From Bryoerythrophyllum caledonicum (lineage: Eukaryota; Streptophyta; Bryopsida; Pottiales; Pottiaceae): a DNA stretch of 64,000 bases. Shown here piece after piece: positions 44,374 through 55,946 of the stretch; position 1 is the stretch's first letter, and the number at the start of each line of letters is the position of its first letter. The notes under the pieces are model-generated. The model ran no database searches. It was given only the letters and a program-made list of their open reading frames with translations, and was not told the origin of the DNA. The position numbers were made by a program, and so were the translations under genes. Where the stretch lies: contig OZ020525.1 in the NCBI GenBank assembly GCA_963971425.1, positions 5,811,560-5,875,559 of the forward strand, given 5' to 3'.

Positions 44374-47149
44374 CTATCTTTCCGGACCTCGGAAATGCGT
44401 CATGATAACATCTTGTAGACAGATAGCGTTTCTGAACTCCTGATAGCTGATGCGGCCGTCGCTGTCGGTATCAATATGCTCAAACACCTCATCCATTTGT
44501 AATGTACTGATATCCGTCGGAAGGTAGTCTTCTGGCAGTGCCTGCTCACCATGAAGTTTAGGGTTTAGGGTTGAAAGAGTGCACCACAGGAATGGAAAAC
44601 AAACAGCTGTGGGAGGATAGTCACATACCCCGAGAACCAGAGCTAGTTCATCCCTTGAAATGTACCCGGAATCGTCGTTATCGAACATCTGTACCCGCCA
44701 ACACCAAAAGTGAAGCATGAGTTTTGCCCTCTTTTCTCATCTTGATTCATTAAAATCAGCCTTAAATATCTCTCAATTGCTCTATACAGGAAAGAGGTGG
44801 CTAAGATCCATACCTCTCCTGAAGACCACCAAGCTCTTACACACTTGAGATGAACATCAAGCTCTTGAGTGAACAAGTAGTAGTAAAATTATCAAATCAA
44901 AAGTGGGGAAACTTTTGAGTGATGAACATATTAGGATCTTGAAGGAAACCACACCAAGAAAAACAAAAGCAGCCAGGTTGCAAGGTGAAGAATGTAATTC
45001 CATAAGTAGTCATCCTTTTTTGAGCCAATGCTGTTATAATTGGCTGAAGTATCCCTCTCCAATTCACCATTATCATATTACCTTGAAACACAACCAAGTC
45101 TTGACCTCTTCATGCAACTATGGAAAAGAAGAAGATTACCTTGAAACACAAGCGTATCCTGTCTTCTTCATGCGCCGTCCTTAGAAGAGCTGTGAAGCCA
45201 CAGATGACTTCCCGGAGATCAACCCACCCGTCGTTGTTGTAATCAAAGAGCTCGAAGATGCGAGGCGCCAGCGGCACCAGGCCCTGCAACTTCATGGAGC
45301 ACAACACCTTCTGAAACTCCTCCAGCGTTGCTGTGTGTCCATTGGATGAGCTGTGCATGTGACAAAGGTCGAGTTCATGTTAGAGAGGTTGAGCATGTAC
45401 TCATCCTGGAGAGATTTCGGAGAGAGATTACATACTAGCGGAGGAAACTGGCGCGCAAATCTTCCAACTCGGGCTCAGTAAGCACGCGATCTCCGATGAG
45501 CTCCTTCAAGTGTTTGGTGCGCAGCTGGAACTTCGTCCTCACAATGCTGGCGTACACTGTGGCACGGAACTTGCGCAGCGCGTTGAAGGCTTGGAAACGC
45601 GTGAAAACGTCTTCGTGGATGAGCTCCCTGCTCGCTGCATCGCCTGACACCCACGGATGGGATAACACCTGACAAACCAATGGCCATAACTCTCAACACT
45701 CTCCATGAGAACACACAATGGAGAAATGGAGGCAATGGGGGAAGCTTTTTTCCAGTGAATCCTCCAAGTGCCTCCCTTTCTGGGATGATGAGAGGGCTAT
45801 TCACCTCACTGGCGGAAGGGCGAGCCTGAGGATCGACCGTGAGCAGTCTCCTGATGAGCTCCTTGGCCTCCATGGAGATGCCTCGCCAGCTGACTTCGTC
45901 CATGGTGTACATCCCCTGCAAACCATCCCATGGTTGGCTACAGAAGTGGGAAGAACAAACCCTAGGTACTTATCAGCTCCTACAGAGGAGGTTCTGGATG
46001 GTCACCCTGAGGATTCGCTTCTGCTTCTCCCGACTAGTCTTGGCACGAAATGGCGGATAGCTGCACACCAAAACTCTCGTCATTGGAGTGGATTTAGGGT
46101 TTAGGGAAGGGATCAGGGTTAGAAGAGGCTAGAGAACTCTCCTGGTTGCAACACCAAAGAAATGTCGCACAATTCAATTAAGGTTTAAGGATGGAATTAG
46201 GGTTTAAGAAACTATTCCAATCACAGCATAAAAAAAAATGTCTTACATTCCGAAAATGCAACAATAGAAATAGAGTTGAAGGACAGGATTAGTTAGAAAA
46301 CTCTCCAGAATGCACAATCCACGATGCAACAGTACAAATTGAGTTGAAGGATGGAGTTGGTTCGAAAACTCTTCAGATTGCACCACGGAAAAGATGTCGC
46401 ACAATAGAGAATTCACAACGCAATCAAGGGCTGAGGAGGAGGAAACATTACCCGCAGAGTAGAATGAAGAGGATAACTCCGAGCGACCACAGATCGTTGG
46501 CCGGCAACGCGCCGGAGAAGTTGAGCTGCTCGGGCGCAACGTAGTCGATCGAGCCGAACACGCTCGCGACGGGATCCGTGACCCCGTACACAAAGCTGAG
46601 GCCGAAGTCCATGACCTTGAGCGGCGCCTGGGCCCCGGGCTCCGCGAACAAGCAGTTCTCGGGCTTCAAGTCGCGGTGCACCACCTGCGCGCCGTGCAGC
46701 GCCGCCAGCCCCGCGGCGATCTGGCGCACCACGGCCGCGGCGTCGCGCTCCGAGTAGCGGCGCTGCTGCACGATGCGGTCGAACAGCTCGCCGCCGCGGC
46801 AGAGCTCCAGCACCAGGTGCACGGCGAGCTCGTCGTCGTACACGTCGATCAGGTGGATCACGTGCGGGTGCGGCGACACCGCGTCCACAATGCGCGCCAT
46901 CGCCAACACCTCGTTCGTCACCAGCGCCTCCTTCACGCCCTGGACCCCCCCGCCCGCGCCCGCGCCCGCTCCGCACTTCGGAAGCGTCTTGATCGCCACC
47001 TGCAGCGCATCGTCCTTGCGGACCCCGAACCGCACCGCCGCGAACCCGCCCCTGCCCAGGATCGGCCCAATGTGGAAGTCATCAGCCAGACCGCGCTTCA
47101 TATCTCTTGCGCCTATTTCACCACTTTCATCTGACTTCTGTAAGATCAA
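44374..47149 (-). CDS. CCaMK: Calcium- and calmodulin-dependent protein kinase (CCaMK), seven exons
   Basis: CCaMK decodes nuclear calcium oscillations in mycorrhizal and nodulation signalling and phosphorylates CYCLOPS. Exons (minus): 47149-46452, 46060-46006, 45915-45805, 45668-45436, 45350-45140, 44688-44629, 44541-44374; all introns GT-AG, joined frame open for 511 residues (family about 520). Met at 47101 is an alternative start (495 residues) nearer the usual short N-terminus. Kinase: GRGGF 32-36, VAIK Lys54, HRD 158-160, DFG 181-183, APE 205-207. Calmodulin-binding/autoinhibitory helix about 316-345. Three canonical EF hands at 402-413, 439-450, 480-491, the visinin-like arrangement that separates CCaMK from four-EF-hand CDPKs. 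Oddities: Ser260 at the position of the regulatory Thr (Thr271 in Medicago), and altered residues in the calmodulin-binding helix. Exon 1 is very GC-rich; the rest is not. Confidence 0.92.
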
Positions 47150-47345
47150 AACACAAGCTCTCAGAGATTTAAACAGGAAAACAAGCTCTCAGAGATTTAG
47201 TCAGGAAACAAGCTCTCAGATTTAGACTGGAAACAACAAACTAGACATGAAATAGACTGGAAATTACAACAAACTAGAGATGATTTAGACTGGAAGTTTT
47301 AACAAACTAGAGATGATTTAGACTGGAAACAAACAAGAGATTTAG
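47150..47345. promoter_or_regulatory. CCaMK 5' flank with degenerate AGATTTAGACTGGAAA repeats
   Basis: Immediately upstream of the CCaMK start, CTCTCAGAGATTTA and GATTTAGACTGGAAACAA units recur about six times at 20-45-bp spacing. This is probably 5' UTR/promoter DNA; no TATA box could be assigned. Regulatory meaning is a guess. Confidence 0.4.
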
Positions 47346-49439
47346 GCTGGACCCACAAGTGGAAATCTTCACATCTCCTTGCTGATCATCTTCACAGGGT
47401 TCTAATCAGATATTTCTTTTGTAGGTTAGCATAGAATTGTTTGTTGAGGTGAGAGCGTTACTTCAACACTTGCACCTTTAAACTAAACCCATAATACTTT
47501 TCACTCGAAAACTGAACCTAGAATCCTCGTCTCGAAGCTGAACCATGCTCATCTCACTCACAATCTTTGCTCAGACACAAAATTTTTACCTGAAAATTAA
47601 ATCCTGCAAATCATCTTCTCACAGTTCTAATCACATGTTTTTTTTTTTGCGTAGGTGAACTGTCATTTTGTAAGTCAAAGAATTGAGATAGATTCAAAAC
47701 TCTCCTTCAAATTCTACGCACAGTTTTCACCCTGCCGAGCATTGTAACATGGTTTTTGTCAAGTGATCATGTTGTAAACCAAGACAGGACAAAAAAACAA
47801 AATGTCGGACAAGCAAAACCCACAAATTTTCAAAGGTTGTACGGAGGTTGTTTTGTGAAACTAGGAAAGGTACAAACCCAAAGTAGGATAGGAATGAGCC
47901 CTTGAAACACAAGATAGGAATGCAAAACCCACAATTACGCGTGCTTATCAATGATTGTAATAATGTACGCTACACATGAATATGAGGTAGAAATGAAAAC
48001 CCATTCTCATCACGACGAGGTCACGATGTTTACAGTGTGAGGGTTTAAGGTTCGACCCTAAACAGAACCCATACACATGAGCACGGGAAATCCACAACTG
48101 CTAATGATGGTTAAGTTGAATAAAGAAGATGGCTAGATGCTTCTCAGGAGTGACATTGATAATTGCGACGTGAGTGCACATTGTGGGGGAGGCATTGATG
48201 GGATATGTGTTTATTCGGGATTGTTTTATTGCAGTGACGTGTTCGAGATGATGTGTGTCATGGGCATAAGTTTGATGGTATGAGTGAGCTAGCCATGGAA
48301 GGGTCTTTGGTGGACTAGTACAAATGCTTTTTTGAAAATAATTTGGTGAGACTAGAATGGAATCGATGAAGGGGAGGTGTTCATTGGATTCTTTTGGCAC
48401 AGCTAACAGCAGCCAGTTATTGAGAGAGACCAAACAAATTGCTTCTTGGAATTAACTCCAGAGTGCTCAAGATTTTTTTTTAAATCATCCTAGTTACATT
48501 TAGCTATTCAACACATTCATCCGAAATAACATAGGAACTTGAGGTTACAAAATATTGAAAAATATTTCAATTGGAGGGAAATCATATTATAATTCATGTG
48601 AAACCTTGGGAAAATTATAGAAATTCTGTAGCAGTACACAGTACCTATTTTTAATGTGTATTTGTTGTAGACATGTTTTATGACATGTAAGGTCATTCAA
48701 AGTGGAACAGGCAACTTGGACCCGGCAACTTGGACCCCACATACCTCATATAAAACCAATTTCCAATGAACAATAAACTAAGTCTTGAATTCTATGAAGT
48801 AATTCATTAAAACATTGTTTTTTCTAATTAAGATTAAAGTGAAAGAAATTTTGATCATTAAAAATGAACCGCTAGAAGTGGATATAAATGAAAAGGTGAT
48901 TTTTTATTTTTGGGGATGTATTGCTTTAGATTGATCATATTTAATTAAGTGGAATTTTTTTGTGATTCCACAAATTTTTATGTATTTGTTGGTCTTTTAA
49001 TCATTTCTCAATCGCAATGTGGTTAAATGTCCTATTTAAACTAAGGTATTACATGTTAGAGGAAAAAAATTCTTCTCTTGTTGGTATATAACCGATCCAC
49101 TTGTAGAATTTTCTAGTCATTTATTTCAAATTTAATAAAATTAATCAATGGACACATTTGAGTACATGGGCTTGTAGAGTTACGATAAATAAACCAAGTG
49201 TAGAAAATAATAAAAGGTTCCTAGAACTTTGAAAGTGGAATTCTACCTAGGAATTAGAAATGAAAACTCCCATGGCCTACACTGTCTAAAAGCGTACCTT
49301 TCTCAATTAGATTGACTATATTTTATTCATAGAAAACATAAGTCATAATCCAACATGACCTTGCTAAATTATCTACCATTGAAAATTCTTCTTTAGCCGA
49401 CCAATTTTGTTTTGGTAAAGATAAACTCTGCCATGATAA
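47346..49439. other. Upstream intergenic region of CCaMK
   Basis: AT-rich, no recognised gene. Short frames at 47727-47951 and 48101-48433 (minus) lack domains or codon bias and are not called. Confidence 0.45.
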
Positions 49440-49896
49440 GAGCATCTCCACCCCGCACCGCGAACCGCCAAACTGGCGGTGTGGGGTGGGTAGGGTGCCC
49501 ACACCGCATGCCCCAAAACGGGGCATCGGTGCAGGGTTTTTCAGATTTGGGGAGGTCGGAACGGGGAATTGGGGTTGGGCACCTAGCTCCTCGGGGTTTA
49601 CAGTTTTGCCCCCCCCCCACTCCCTGCATGCCACGTGGCATGCCGAGAGTGGAGCAGTCGGAATTTTTTATTTTTTTTTAAAACTGAAAAAAAAAATTAG
49701 TTTTTTTTTTACAAATAATTTTTTTTTTAATTTTTTAAAAAAAAATTTACTTTTTTTTTAAATAAAAAAATAGATCGCTGCCGGTCAGCTGCAGCTGGGT
49801 GCGGGGAGGGGATGATAACTCCTCCTCCGTCAAAATTAGCCCACATCAAAATCTCCCCCTGGCGTGGGAGTTTTCCCGCCAGGGGTGGAGATGCTC
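49440..49896. mobile_element. Harbinger/Tourist-like MITE with GAGCATCTCCACC ends (457 bp)
   Basis: Left GAGCATCTCCACCCC, right the inverse (GGGGTGGAGATGCTC), flanked by TAA (49437-49439; 49897-49899). The interior is GC-rich at the ends and has T/A homopolymer runs in the centre (49670-49770). The frames within it are not genes. Confidence 0.85.
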
Positions 49897-50169
49897 TAAG
49901 TGGTATCAGGTGCCCTCACGGCATCAAAGTAGAATACAGGTGGATTAGTTTGTATTTTGCTAATATATTTTGTGAATATATTTTGTGATTAGAGGTGTTT
50001 CATCCATTCTTGCATTTTTCATCTCTCAAATGAGTTTGTTTGCCTAGAGTTTGAGTGCACAATAGAGAAACCTTCACTTACTTGACATTTTGTCTAGCCA
50101 AGCTTTGTGAAAGATGTAGAGAACTTGTAATTATTGGTTCTTGTTTGGAAATGGTGGTTTAGCCATTTA

Positions 50170-50743
50170 AGGTAGAGGCACCTAATTCCAATCATTTAAG
50201 CCACTTGGGGACTCAAATGACATTGAATGTAAAAAAAATTATGCAGAGAGATGCCGAATTAGGAATGAAACTCAACAAATATTTTTTTCAAATTTTATCT
50301 CAAAGATTTGCAATTGATATAGAATTTAGAAGGCCAAAAACCACCAAAGCCCATAATCAAACTACAGAGTAGGTGGGATTTGGTGCCCTCCTTTGCCCAA
50401 TGCCAATAAGTGAGAGTGAGTAAAAAGAGAGAAGACATGCCATGGATAACCAACTCATGGAGGGTACCCAATGCCGATTGGCCTTGTTCAACTTTCAAGG
50501 CAAGGCCACCAATGAGAGCTTAATTGAGGTGGAGCAACCCAAAATTGCACACTTCATAACCCAATGCCGATAATGACTGGAATTTTCAGATTTTGAGTCA
50601 TTGGTTTTGGGTCGCTTCATGCACCATTTCATGCATTTACCATTTTCATGCACCATTTCATGCATTTACCATTTTCATGCACCATTCTATGCATACTCTA
50701 CTTATCGGAATTGGGTGGCCGATTGGAATTGGGTGCCCCTACC
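50170..50743. mobile_element. MITE with GGTAGRGGCACC ends
   Basis: Left GGTAGAGGCACCTAATTCCA and right inverted GGTAGGGGCACCCAATTCCA, with TTA on each side (50167-50169; 50744-50746). Inside are CCCAATGCCGAT words and a 29-bp tandem (CATGCACCATTTCATGCATT...) at about 50618-50690. Probably PIF/Harbinger-derived. Confidence 0.6.
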
Positions 50744-50746
50744 TTA

Positions 50747-53444
50747 GTTAAGACTCATTATTTCCATTATCACTTGCACTCTTTGATTCTCTTGTGATGG
50801 AGTGAGAGATGCTTGACTATGCATTTGGTTGCCTCTTTCCCACTTTATCTCATTTTCTTCTCAATTTTACATTCTGAATGTGTTTAGAAGAATAAGGCAA
50901 GGTAGAGAAGAAGTGCATGTTTTTTGTTTGAAATTACTGCAAAACACTTTGCAAAAAGTAGAGTCTGTAGTTTTAGACTCTTATTTTGCAAGAATCTGAA
51001 AGTCTATGGAGTTCTCCGGCTCAAATTAGTGTTGCATTGACGAGTGGTTGTCAACTAAGTAATGTGTGTGGGCGACCGATTGGCCACTACAAGGCGCCCA
51101 ATGGCCGCCAAGTGCTCGACTGGTGCACAGACTGACAAATAAGCAGGACTACGGCAGATGACGCCTAGAGCAGCCACCGGAGGACAAGGTCGTTGATTGC
51201 CTTGTGGCGTGTGGCAGACGACCACTAGTCGTTAGTTAACAACCATATGGACTTTGCATCGTCTAGTGAGCGACAAGTGATAGACAAGGGAGGCAATGAC
51301 CAAGAATCAGAAACTTGGAGGTGGTGACGGGGGTGGATGACCAACAGTCAGAGGTAGAAGGTCTTAAAATCATCAAAAATCAAATTTTGCAACACCTTTT
51401 GCCGTCAAGGACCCCAACCCATCATTGTACTTTCACTAAATTAGAATTATTGGTTTTTTTTAACTTCATAATTTGACCTCTCTCTTGAATTTTTTGAGGT
51501 GGATTCCAAAACTATCAAGTTGTATGCACGTTATGTAGGTGAAGTTATTTAGTTTTTGAATGTTTTTCAAAAACCTCATATTGGTGTTTTTTTTTCTAAA
51601 GCTTAACTTTGAAATTCATTAGTGGAGCACTTTAACTAAGCTTTGAACAAATTTTGGGCCTACTTTACAATTTCCATTGAATTTACTGGAATTGTTGGAT
51701 TGGCGTTTGGAGTTCATTTCAACCTTGAATAATATTTTATGGATTTAACGTTGTTTTTAAGACTAATTTCGATAAATATCCATAAATCATAAGGTTTGAG
51801 GCATGGGAGGATACTTTTGAGTGCTTTCCTTTTTAATTGGTTGTAGGCTTTGCAACTTTTGGTGCCCATCCACTACAGACATGTTCAAGTAGCTTTGATT
51901 GACTATTTTTCAATTTTTCAATTCCTTGCTTAGAAAAGGAGATCCAATTTTTGTTTTTATGGATTTTGTCTTTGATATCTTCCCTTGTAGCGGACATTGT
52001 CGTCATAGGTTTGCGGATTTATTCTATTTTGTGTTGTGAATAGACTATCTGTTTTAGACGTATTATAGAAGTGAAGTTAAATTGATGGATGGCAAGACCT
52101 TTTTATGAAATGATTGTTGAACTTGTAGTAGTCAAAGGTGATGACCAATACACTACAAAGCTTGGTGGTGGTTGTAGGTGCATTTTTCAAGTTGCAGGTT
52201 CTCGATAAAACCATAAATAGTTGGAGGTTCTCAATAGTCAAGTTTATGGTGCAAACTAGGAGTCAATATTCTCAGTTACCTTCATCAGACTACTAGGAGA
52301 GTGACTGTACCATAGACTTTGGGCCAAAGTTGGATACCAATGAGGTTTCTTAGCCTATTTTGACGTTGAGCACAAGCCGTAGGATTTGAGTTTGGGGATG
52401 GGCACATTTGATGAGATGAAATCCTTATAGTATGGCATGGCATTAGTTTGCTTGAAAAATTGGCATTAGTTTGCTTGAAAAATTGGCGCATTTGATGAGA
52501 TGAAATCCTTATAGTATGGCATGGCATTAGTTTGCTTGAAAAATTGGCATTAGTTTGCTTGAAAAATTGGCGTCAGTTTTCTTTTTTACTAAAGTTGGAT
52601 ACCAACGAGGTTTCTCAGCCTATTTTGACGTTGAGCACAAGCCGTAGGATTTGAGTTGCTTGAAAAATTGGTGTCATTTTTATTTTTTACTAAAGACTCA
52701 GATTACATACGTTGATGAAGGTGAAGCGTTAGCGGTCCCTCACTTTCAATAATTAGTACCGTAGGTGAAAGACTACTATATTTGGCTTACTTTGGCACCC
52801 ACGGGGATTGAACTCAAGACCTTGGGATTCCAAACCCAAGTGTTTTTGCATGAAATGCCATGGATGAAGACTTTTCCAAGCCTTAATCCCCTTTGATGTC
52901 TTTCCATGTGCCAAAATCTATAAATATGCATTTTTTACAATTTCGGCATTTTCAAAAAATTATTTTCCACTTGATTCGGCATGGGCTTTTCTAATTAATT
53001 TATGCTGGACCAGCGGTTCACCTATGGTATACCTTTGAGTTGCTACCGCAACAATTGAAGCTTGAGGCGCTCGAGACTTACGGGCCTTGGACGGAAGACC
53101 ATGCCATTAAGCTATGCTAGATGGAGACATGTTGGCGGAGCATGGTGAAGTTGATTGTTGTTCTCAAGGAGGAGGCCGTTGTCAATCTTTTTTCTTCTTC
53201 CACTGATCAGTCTAAAGATGAAGATGGCTCATCTTTGACGATGTCAAGGGAAAAGACATTATGCTGAATGGAGAGGGAAACGCCCCGATTTCCATGTTAT
53301 GAATAGCTCAAGCCATGAAAGCAACAATGGTTGTCAAGTAGGAGAGCCACCGTTTGTTTAACCTCTCTAACTTTTCATTGCTTACTCACAGACGGAGTAT
53401 GGAAAATTTTGTGGAAAATTTTGTGCAATCAAATGCAACGCATC
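50747..53444. other. Intergenic with local duplications and tRNA-like words
   Basis: At 52325-52680 blocks such as GGCATTAGTTTGCTTGAAAA and TTGACGTTGAGCACAAGCCG are duplicated in tandem. On the minus strand near 52850-52790 (GAGTTCAATCCC) and 53120-53050 (AGCTTAATGGCATGG) there are RNA-polymerase-III box-like words that could come from an old SINE. No gene is supported. Confidence 0.4.
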
Positions 53445-55226
53445 TGTAGAGCCTAAATCCTTAAAATGGCCTTTTTCAGAAAATTAAGTGTAAAAAGGGT
53501 TGTAGATATATGGAAAATTAAATAATTAATGATTAAGTATACATTAAATAGTTAATTAATCAAAAAGTGTCTCTTCATATCTAAGAGATATAAGATAGTG
53601 GGAAAAGGGGTGAACTCACATCCTTTGGAAAGGGGGTGCCTTTTCATAAGTAGATATGAATGGGTGTGAGGTTCAAGTGAAGTTAGTTTAAACGGTTAGT
53701 TGTTGGAAAAACCGTTTTCCCAAGAGGTGTGCCTCTTGGCTTTGAGTAGAATTAATAGCTTGAATTTTTAGCATTCTTGGCCATTTCCGTAAACATTCCT
53801 TGGAGGAAGATTGAAGTGAGCCCTAGCTTAGGTGGAAAAAGCTAGCAATTGAAGAAATCTCTTATGTTGTAAGAGTATTATGTTGTGTGTGAAATTATTA
53901 ATACATAATTATTATTGAATTTGCATATGTAAAGTCGTGTGTGTGACTTAAATAATATGTATAAATTGCAATAATATTAAGTGTTTCATAAAATAAATTG
54001 GACATTGTGTTTGTAAAATGCAATTATATGCATGAGATATTAATTGTGAATAAAATCCTATGCATAAATGCATTAATTATTTTATTTAGATCTTCATTGT
54101 AAAAATTAGGAAACTATCCTAATTAATTATGTGACATGAAATTGTGAGTGTGTTAATGAATTAAATATAATGTATTACATATGAGTGAAATATGAATACT
54201 TAAATATTGAAACTTCAAGAGATAAAGTTAGGGAAGATCCTAACTATGTCAAAGTGACATTGTGAATATTAATGTAATAAATCTAAGTGTATGTAAGGCA
54301 TTTAGAAATTAATTTGAAGTAAGAAACTTAATGCATTTATGTGAGAAATGCATAAGTAATTAATGTTAAACTTAAGTTTGAATATGGAAACTTAAGTTTT
54401 AAGTCATAAGACGGGAGTCTTAAGCATGTGTAAATAAGTAAACTTAAGTCTAAAGTGGAATAGAACTTAAGTTTAAGTGATAAAACTTAAGTCTAGAGTG
54501 ACAGGACTTAAGTTTGAGTGAGAAAGAACTTAAGTATAAACGATAGGACTTAAGTCTAAGTGTTAGAACTTAAGTCTACAATGAGGGAAACTTAAGTTTG
54601 GATGATAGAACTTAAGTTTGAGTTAGAAAACTTAAGTCATACAAGTATAAGAGTGAAGATACTCTTTTGGCATTCAAGTGTTAAGGACTAATAGATAGTT
54701 AGACTTAAGTCGGGGCTTAGAGTAGGATTATTTAGGAACTTAATCTAACTTGTTTGTTGCTTGAACTTAATACTTGTGATGAATGCTTGAGTGGATTGGA
54801 CGCACGTGAAAAGTAAAGCGAATTGTATGAGGTAAATTTGTAAAATTAAATGGAATTAATTAAGGAACAAACAATGAGTGCAATGGATAGGATCCATGAG
54901 CCGAAGATGGCAAAAATTAAGAAACTAACCAACATGCATATTCATAGTTAAATCAAGAGCAAGGCTCTTCAGAGGAGCGAGGCTCTACCTAAGCATATAA
55001 ATCCTTGGGATTAATACCTTAAGAGTGAAATGCTAAGTGTGAGGCATTTTAAGGCTTAATTCCCTAAAAACAAATGCATAAACTTAAGTAACTCAATAAA
55101 AGATAACTTTTGACCTACAATTAAAGACAAACTACTTAACGGTTGACGCTAGACCATCCCGGGACGAAGAACTTGGATCAAGAGTGATTCTCGGGTGTTT
55201 TTGGAGAGTGGAATTTTTGGGCTACA
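53445..55226 (+). repeat. Putative 5' LTR (1782 bp)
   Basis: Begins TGTAGAGCC and ends GGGCTACA, giving TG...CA with short inverted TGTAG/CTACA ends. It stops 6 nt (all T) before the PBS. AT-rich, with a phased ACTTAAGT array at 54370-54710. Unverified because the 3' LTR is outside the window. Confidence 0.65.
54370..54710. promoter_or_regulatory. Phased array of the palindrome ACTTAAGT in the LTR
   Basis: Perfect ACTTAAGT occurs at 54370, 54390, 54442, 54465, 54485, 54506, 54528, 54548, 54568, 54590, 54610, 54630 and 54703, mostly 20-23 bp apart, with a degenerate CTTAAG copy near 54419 filling the first gap. The linkers differ, so only the palindrome and spacing are conserved, as expected for sites of a dimeric DNA-binding protein on one helix face (inference). 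Confidence 0.75.
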
Positions 55227-55232
55227 TTTTTT

Positions 55233-55251
55233 TGGCGACCATGCTGGGGAT
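55233..55251 (+). promoter_or_regulatory. Primer binding site, tRNA-Arg-like
   Basis: TGGCGACCATGCTGGGGAT directly follows the LTR. It resembles TGGCGACTCCGCTGGGGA, complementary to the 3' end of plant tRNA-Arg(ACG), with differences in the middle three bases (recalled tRNA sequence). Minus-strand DNA synthesis would start here. Confidence 0.6.
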
Positions 55252-55448
55252 GGTACCGCCAAGTGTTAAGTAATTTTTTATTAAAGAAAGTTGTCATTTT
55301 TTGAGTTGAATACTTAAGTATTACTGTGAATTAAAGTAAAGAAATGAACGAGAAGGTTCATCATAAAAAATATAAAAATTAAAGATTTGATCCAAAGTGA
55401 ATTGGACATTCCTAGTGTGAGATTCCATGGGAGACAAGGTTAGAGGAC

Positions 55449-55943
55449 ATGTCTTTCCCATGGGAAATTAATGAAGAAAGTCTAAGTGATTTCTTCAAAG
55501 GACCATATTTATTTAGCGCTCTCTATCGTGTTTATAGAGGTGCGTATTATGGTCAAGGTTTTCAATTTTATGGAGCGCACCCAAAAATTGATAAAAACTT
55601 TAAGGAAAGATTTGAACAAGTACCAATAGAAATTAAGCAAATCATTCTAAGTAAAGTATGGAACAAAGGCGAAGGATTTAATGAAGTAATTGTCAAGAAA
55701 AAGACATTATATTTAAAATACCAATTACAATTTATTTTTGCTCAGTATGGTAGATTAAAACTTCAATCCCAACCCTTAATTTCTAAAGGTATTGGAGCTT
55801 GGAACGGATATAAGTTCGATAAAGAAACTTATATTTTTATTTATAGTAAACTTAATTTCCAAACTAAGGTGTTTTTTCCAAATTTCTTGTCCAAAGACCT
55901 CGAACTTCCCGTGACTATAGCTTTTGATTTATTATGTCTTTAA
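55449..55943 (+). CDS. Retroelement accessory ORF 1 (164 aa, unrecognised)
   Basis: First of three small ORFs between PBS and gag. Start ATG at 55449; codon use is A/T-rich like gag-pol. The product is rich in Phe, Tyr and Lys, with an aromatic N-terminal part (DFFKGPYLFSALYRVYRG) and a hydrophobic C-terminus (FPNFLSKDLELPVTIAFDLL). No transmembrane segment, zinc finger or known domain is evident. Three nucleotides separate its stop from the ATG of the next ORF, suggesting coupled translation or derivation from one longer frame. Function unknown. Confidence 0.6.
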   Translation: MSFPWEINEESLSDFFKGPYLFSALYRVYRGAYYGQGFQFYGAHPKIDKNFKERFEQVPIEIKQIILSKVWNKGEGFNEVIVKKKTLYLKYQLQFIFAQYGRLKLQSQPLISKGIGAWNGYKFDKETYIFIYSKLNFQTKVFFPNFLSKDLELPVTIAFDLLCL

Positions 55944-55946
55944 TCA

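Noticed and set aside
46413..47225. Long GC-rich frames opposite and beside CCaMK exon 1 on both strands
   Set aside because: Shadows of the high-GC kinase exon; they have no family features and low-complexity composition.
49899..49912. TGGTATCAG resembling a tRNA-Met primer binding site next to the MITE
   Set aside because: Match stops after nine bases (a PBS would continue AGCC) and no LTR precedes it; the MITE end does.
52780..53120. SINE with tRNA-like A and B boxes
   Set aside because: Box-like words are in poor order and spacing, and no 3' tail or flanking duplication was seen; left as a remark only.
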